From Tannerella sp. (GTDB taxonomy: Bacteria; Bacteroidota; Bacteroidia; Bacteroidales; Tannerellaceae): 10,079 nucleotides of DNA. The number at the start of each line of letters is the position of its first letter. The first letter of the stretch is position 1. Location: positions 1 through 10,079 of the forward strand of contig JAISEZ010000225.1 in NCBI GenBank assembly GCA_031263835.1. The letters are read 5' to 3'. This document shows positions 6,264 through 10,079 of this stretch, one piece after another. Below the pieces are notes generated by a model. That model searched no databases, was not told the origin of the DNA, and saw only the letters and a program-made list of their open reading frames with translations. The position numbers and the translations under genes are program-made.

Positions 6264-8436
6264 AAAGGTTTTCAAACAGAAATTCCGTCATCCGCGTGTA
6301 CAGGTGCATCCGCGTGTTGCCGCCGGAGATGCTGTGATTGCGGTCGCGGTAGATTTGCATGTCAAACTGTTTCCCGGCCTGCACCAGCGCTTCGGCATAA
6401 TCGAGCGTCTGCTTGAAATGGACGTTGTCGTCGGCCGTCCCGTGAATCAGCAGCAGCTTTCCCTGCAACTGCCCCGCCAGACGGATGGGCGAAGTGGCGT
6501 CATAGCCCTGTGCATTTTCCTTCGGCGTGCGCATGAAACGTTCCGTGTACACCGTGTCGTAATACCGCCAGTCCGCAGGCGGCGCCACGGCAATCCCGGC
6601 CTTGAAGACGCCGCCGCCCGTGCTCAGCGCCATCAGCGTGTTGTAGCCGCCGAAACTCCATCCCCAGATGGCCATCCGCGAACCGTCGACATAGGGAAGT
6701 TTCGCCAGCGCACGGGCGGCGTCCGCCTGGTCCTGCGATTCCCGCTCGCCCAGCCGCAGGTAGGTGCATTTGCGAAACTCCTCGCCCCGGGCGCCCGTCC
6801 CGCGACCGTCCACGCATACGCACAGGAAGCCGTTTGCCGCCAGATACCGTTCCCATCCGAAGTCGTACCTGTCCAGCGCCGACTGCGAGTTCGGCCCGCC
6901 GTACTGGAACATCACTACCGGATATTTCTTCGACTCGCTGAAGTTCGCCGGTTTCACCATCCAGGCGTTCAGTTCCACACCGGAAGCCGTCTCAATCCGG
7001 AGAAATTCCTTCGGCGCATACGCATACCTGCCCAGCGTCTCCCGCAGGGCGGCATTGTCCTGCAACACGCGCAGGGTCTTTCCCGTCTTCGTCTCGTTCA
7101 GGGTGACGGTCGCAGGCGTGTCGGCGCCGGAATGATGATTTACGTAATAGGCGAAATTCCTGCTGAACGCGGCGTGACTGGTTCCCTCCCGCGTCGAGAG
7201 GCGCGTTTTCACGCCTTTGGCATCCACTTTGTACACCGAACGGCGCAGCGGACTTTCCTCCGCCGATTCATAATATACCGTGTTCGAGGTTTCGTCGATT
7301 CCCAGCAGGGCGGTTACATCCCAGTTTCCCCGCGTCACCTGACGCTGTTCCACGCCCGTCGCGGAATACTGATAGATATGCGCATACCCGTCTTTTTCGC
7401 TCACATACAGAAATCCGTCTTTCGTAAACAGGAGGCCGTTCAGCCAGTCGGGGTCAATGTAGCATTTGTTTTCTTCCTTCAGAATCAAACGGAAAACGCC
7501 GCTTTTGGGATTCGCATGATACAGGTTGAAGACGTTCTGGTGACGGTTCAGCGTCATCACCGCCAGCTGGTCGGGCTGCGAGGCAAACGCGATGCGGGGA
7601 ATGTAGCTCTCCGCATCCACGGGCACCGCCAGCGTTTTGGTATCCTTCGTCTCTACGCTGTAGGAGTGAAGCGTAACCGCCGCATTTTTTTCACCGGCCT
7701 TCGGATACTTATAGGTATATTCGCCGGGATAAACCCCGTCGCCGTACGTCTGCATCGAATATTCGGGCACTTCCGACTCGTCGAACCGGACAAAGGCCAG
7801 GTATTCGCTGTCGGACGACCATGCCATCAGGTTCGTCACCGAAAACTCCTCCTCATACACCCAGTCGGTTGCGCCGTTGATGACGCGGTTGAAGGCGCCG
7901 TCTTTCGTTACCGGGATTTCCGTGTCGAAGTCGAATTTTTTCAGCCGGATATTGTTGTCCACGACAAAGGCGCACATCCGTCCGTCCGGCGAGAAGGTCG
8001 GAATCATCACTTTCCCGCCGCCTTCGTGCAGCGGCTGCACCATGTTCCGCCGAACGTCGTACACATACGTATCCGCCCTGTACGAACGGCGGTATATCGC
8101 TTCCTTCGCGCGCCGGATTAATATCCGGTGACCGGTCGAACTGATTTCGTAATCTTCAAAATCCTCGAACGTACACTCGCGCGCCCTGCGGGCGTCAAAC
8201 AGCGTATCCACCGGCGCTCCGGTACGGTAGGCGTATTTGACAATCATGCTGTGTTCGCCGTTCATCGCCGTGTAATGTTCGCCGTCCGGCATCGAACGTA
8301 TTTCGCCGGTGGCCGTCTCCTGACGGAACGTGCCGTCTACGACGTCTTTCAAATCTACCCGCCTGCTGCCCTGCTGTGCGTGAACGCCGCCGGCAATCAG
8401 TAGCGACAGTATAAAGTTGACCCTTTTCCCCATCAT
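6262..8436 (-). CDS. Dipeptidyl peptidase IV, S9 family, exported
   Basis: A 724-residue serine exopeptidase that removes X-Pro and X-Ala dipeptides from peptide N-termini, acting in the periplasm or at the cell surface. A signal peptide (MMGKRVNFILSLLIAGGVHA) precedes mature QQGSRR. The beta-propeller domain covers roughly 45-480. It carries DWVYEEEF with Glu196-Glu197, equivalent to the substrate N-terminus-binding pair of human DPP IV, and an RRSY motif at 116-119, where Arg116 aligns with human Arg125. The alpha/beta-hydrolase domain has YGGP with the oxyanion Tyr512, the nucleophile Ser594 in GWSFGGY, Asp669 with Asn671 in GTADDNVHF, and His701 in DRNHS. All catalytic residues are therefore present. 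The length is close to that of Porphyromonas gingivalis DPPIV. It is the first gene of an operon with lipA and the membrane pseudo-Nudix gene. Two adjacent ATGs (8436 and 8433) are possible starts. It probably helps feed the cell on proline-containing peptides, as in other proteolytic Bacteroidales. Confidence 0.97.
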   Translation of the reverse strand: MMGKRVNFILSLLIAGGVHAQQGSRRVDLKDVVDGTFRQETATGEIRSMPDGEHYTAMNGEHSMIVKYAYRTGAPVDTLFDARRARECTFEDFEDYEISSTGHRILIRRAKEAIYRRSYRADTYVYDVRRNMVQPLHEGGGKVMIPTFSPDGRMCAFVVDNNIRLKKFDFDTEIPVTKDGAFNRVINGATDWVYEEEFSVTNLMAWSSDSEYLAFVRFDESEVPEYSMQTYGDGVYPGEYTYKYPKAGEKNAAVTLHSYSVETKDTKTLAVPVDAESYIPRIAFASQPDQLAVMTLNRHQNVFNLYHANPKSGVFRLILKEENKCYIDPDWLNGLLFTKDGFLYVSEKDGYAHIYQYSATGVEQRQVTRGNWDVTALLGIDETSNTVYYESAEESPLRRSVYKVDAKGVKTRLSTREGTSHAAFSRNFAYYVNHHSGADTPATVTLNETKTGKTLRVLQDNAALRETLGRYAYAPKEFLRIETASGVELNAWMVKPANFSESKKYPVVMFQYGGPNSQSALDRYDFGWERYLAANGFLCVCVDGRGTGARGEEFRKCTYLRLGERESQDQADAARALAKLPYVDGSRMAIWGWSFGGYNTLMALSTGGGVFKAGIAVAPPADWRYYDTVYTERFMRTPKENAQGYDATSPIRLAGQLQGKLLLIHGTADDNVHFKQTLDYAEALVQAGKQFDMQIYRDRNHSISGGNTRMHLYTRMTEFLFENL

Positions 8437-8489
8437 AGTTTATTTATTTATTGATTCAATCATCCGTTTATTCTGCGACTTTTTCCGGA

Positions 8490-8497
8490 CAAAGATA
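8490..8497 (-). promoter_or_regulatory. -7 element of the DPP IV-lipA operon promoter
   Basis: On the minus strand this reads TATCTTTG, an exact match to the Bacteroidota -7 consensus TAnnTTTG. It would give a leader of roughly 45-50 bases before the ATG at 8436. No TTTG is found 19-21 bases further upstream (around 8517-8522); that position is occupied by a heptamer tandem repeat. The promoter may thus be weak, activator-dependent or sensitive to repeat number. Confidence 0.55.
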
Positions 8498-8504
8498 GGA
8501 AAAA

Positions 8505-8532
8505 TAGTGATTAGTGGTTAGTGATTAGTGAT
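8505..8532. repeat. Four-unit heptamer tandem repeat in the divergent promoter region
   Basis: TAGTGAT (8505-8511), TAGTGGT (8512-8518), TAGTGAT (8519-8525) and TAGTGAT (8526-8532) follow without spacers, with one base difference in the second unit. The array sits between the -7 element of the minus-strand DPP IV operon and the -33 element of the plus-strand lipoprotein gene. It could vary by slippage, or serve as an array of binding sites for a regulator; neither is shown by the sequence alone. Confidence 0.85.
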
Positions 8533-8573
8533 GAATGGGTGCAGGATGGACGCTATGGAGAATTGAAGTTAGA

Positions 8574-8605
8574 TTTGCATAATACGCGCCGGAGTGCGAC
8601 CTTTG
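8574..8605 (+). promoter_or_regulatory. Promoter of the DUF5703 lipoprotein gene
   Basis: TTTG at 8574-8577, a 20-base spacer, then GACCTTTG at 8598-8605 followed by C. This fits the Bacteroidota -33/-7 consensus with a single mismatch (G for the first T of TAnnTTTG). Transcription would start near 8612, giving a leader of about 22 bases to the ATG at 8634, similar in length to that predicted for the TonB-dependent receptor gene. Confidence 0.6.
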
Positions 8606-8633
8606 CAGAATGAAATAATACAACAGTAAGAAT

Positions 8634-10079
8634 ATGAAAATTTACAATTCGGCACTTTTTGCCATCGTACTTGCCCTTTGTGTTTCCTGTGGCACGCAGC
8701 AGGAAACGTTTCCGGTAGCGAAACACAATGTAATCTGGGATTCGCCGGGCGTCAATTCCCGCGGTTCAATGCCCGTTGGCAACGGCGACATCGGCGCCAA
8801 TGTGTGGGTCAATCCGGCGGGCGAACTGTACCTTCTTATCAGTAAAACCGACGCATGGAACGAAAACGGTCAGCTGCTGAAAATCGGGCGAATTAAACTG
8901 AACTGCCGGCCTGCCCTGCCGGTCGGCCATTTCCGTCAGGAACTGGATTTGGAAACGGGAACCGTCCGCATTACGGGCAAACAGGACGACGGGCGTACGC
9001 TTTCCCTGTCCGTGTGGATAGACGCCAATCATCCGGTTATCCATGTGGAAGGAGAAAGTTCCGAACCGGTACAGGCCGGCGTCCTTTACGACGGATGGCG
9101 ATCATCCCCGCATGTGCTGAAAGGCGGCGAAACCTCGGCGGCCTATGGCGTGACGGGCGGTTCTTCTCCGGTTGTGACGGATGCGGATACGCTTTTTACA
9201 CGTGAAAACGGGTTGCTGTGGTGTCATCACAATACACGTTCCATTTGGCGGGAAACACTGGAAGTACAGGCTTTGCAGGATTATCCCGATGCGGACAGAG
9301 ATCCCCTGCTCCACCGTACATTCGGAGCGCTGGTTTACGGCGACGGTTTTGTCAACTCTTCACCGGAGGCGCTGACCATGGACAAACCGGACAAACGCTT
9401 CCGGGTAAGCATCGCCGTTTCCGCCCTGCTGTCGAATACGGTCGCCGACTGGGAAACGTCCCTGCGCCAAACGGCGGAACGGGTGGCAGCCGTCCCGTTT
9501 GACGATCGGAGAGCTGCGCATGAACGCTACTGGAAAGACGTCTGGCTGAAAAACTATATTGTGGTCGATTCGCCGGACGACAGTCTGGCAGTGGCCGGCA
9601 TATCGGAAGGGTATCAGCTTCAAAGATATATGAATATATGCGCCGGGCGCGGGAATATGCCAATCAAGTTCAACGGATCCATTTTCACGGTGGACTCGAC
9701 GGATGAAGCGCATCCGTTCAACCCCGATTACCGCAACTGGGGCGGATGCTACTGGTTTCAGAACACCCGCCTGCCATACTGGACAATGCTCCATTCGGGA
9801 GATTTCGACCTGATGAAGCCGCTGTTCAGAATGTACATGGATGCGCTGCCGCTGGCGCGTTACCGCACAGTAAAATATTACGGCCATGCGGGATGCTTCT
9901 TCCCTGAAACAATGTATTTCTGGGGGACGTACAACAATGACAATTACGGCTGGAACCGCGAAGGCAAACCCGACGGGCTGACGGATAATCGCTATATCCG
10001 CTACTACTGGCAAAGCGGTATTGAACTGGTCGCCATGATGCTGGATTATTATGAATTTACCCGGGACGGGACATTTTTG
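8634..10079 (+). CDS. DUF5703-type lipoprotein, probable glycoside hydrolase (3' end outside window)
   Basis: An open frame of 482 codons running off the window end. Residues 1-19 form a lipoprotein signal peptide (MKIYNSALFA, then a hydrophobic stretch, CVSC), with Cys19 the likely lipidated residue although the -3 position is Cys instead of the usual Leu. Residues about 33 onward match the N-terminal beta-rich DUF5703 pattern: IWDSPGVNSRGSMPVGNGDIG, then ANVWV, then ISKTDAWNE. From about residue 341 a Trp/Tyr-rich region follows (NMPIKFNGSIF, NWGGCYWFQNTRLPYW, GCFFPETMYFWGTYNND). It resembles the (alpha/alpha)6 barrel of GH95/GH65-like enzymes, so a carbohydrate-cleaving role at the cell surface or periplasm is inferred; the substrate is unknown and I could not assign catalytic acids. 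It has its own promoter, divergent from the DPP IV operon, and no SusC/SusD pair or other glycan-degrading gene is seen in the window. The start at 8634 is the first ATG after the promoter and precedes the signal peptide directly. Confidence 0.82.
   Translation, partial: MKIYNSALFAIVLALCVSCGTQQETFPVAKHNVIWDSPGVNSRGSMPVGNGDIGANVWVNPAGELYLLISKTDAWNENGQLLKIGRIKLNCRPALPVGHFRQELDLETGTVRITGKQDDGRTLSLSVWIDANHPVIHVEGESSEPVQAGVLYDGWRSSPHVLKGGETSAAYGVTGGSSPVVTDADTLFTRENGLLWCHHNTRSIWRETLEVQALQDYPDADRDPLLHRTFGALVYGDGFVNSSPEALTMDKPDKRFRVSIAVSALLSNTVADWETSLRQTAERVAAVPFDDRRAAHERYWKDVWLKNYIVVDSPDDSLAVAGISEGYQLQRYMNICAGRGNMPIKFNGSIFTVDSTDEAHPFNPDYRNWGGCYWFQNTRLPYWTMLHSGDFDLMKPLFRMYMDALPLARYRTVKYYGHAGCFFPETMYFWGTYNNDNYGWNREGKPDGLTDNRYIRYYWQSGIELVAMMLDYYEFTRDGTFL

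Noticed and set aside
5383..8121. A 912-codon open frame on the plus strand opposite lipA and the DPP IV gene.
   Set aside because: It crosses two genes with intact catalytic motifs on the other strand; its translation is rich in Arg, His and Pro as expected of an antisense shadow, and it matches no family I know.

Overview
The window looks like chromosomal DNA from a member of the Bacteroidota, most likely Bacteroidales with a fairly GC-rich genome. The evidence is a TonB-dependent receptor with a carboxypeptidase-regulatory-like N-terminal extension next to a DUF4249-type lipoprotein, a DPP IV of the size found in Porphyromonas/Bacteroides, a DUF5703-type carbohydrate-active lipoprotein, and promoters of the Bacteroidota form (-33 TTTG / -7 TAnnTTTG) with almost no Shine-Dalgarno sequences. 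The exact genus cannot be read from the sequence.

Layout: (1) 1-496 is an AT-richer upstream region with small hairpins, one doubtful short ORF, an octamer-repeat cassette and a probable promoter. (2) 497-3990 (+) is a two-gene outer-membrane uptake operon: a TonB-dependent receptor, then 8 bp later a DUF4249-like lipoprotein, presumably its surface or periplasmic partner. (3) 3991-4216 is a convergent intergenic gap carrying a second octamer-repeat cassette. (4) 8436-4217 (-) is a tight three-gene operon: a secreted dipeptidyl peptidase IV, lipoyl synthase LipA (12 bp gap, with its ribosome binding site overlapping the DPP IV stop), and a six-helix membrane protein with a Nudix-like C-terminal domain whose catalytic box is degraded (4-bp ATGA overlap with lipA). 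(5) 8437-8633 is a divergent promoter region with a four-unit heptamer tandem repeat. (6) 8634 to the window end (+) is a lipoprotein with a DUF5703 N-terminal domain and a probable (alpha/alpha)6-type glycosidase region, cut by the window end.

Functionally the window mixes nutrient acquisition (TonB uptake, peptide trimming by DPP IV, probable glycan breakdown by the DUF5703 protein) with one housekeeping gene (lipA). No insertion sequence, phage gene, CRISPR array, tRNA or rRNA was recognised. The less ordinary features are the short tandem or palindromic repeats at intergenic sites, especially the heptamer array sitting where the -33 element of the DPP IV promoter should be, and the membrane-anchored pseudo-Nudix protein coupled to lipA. 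I did not find a clearly new multi-gene system.
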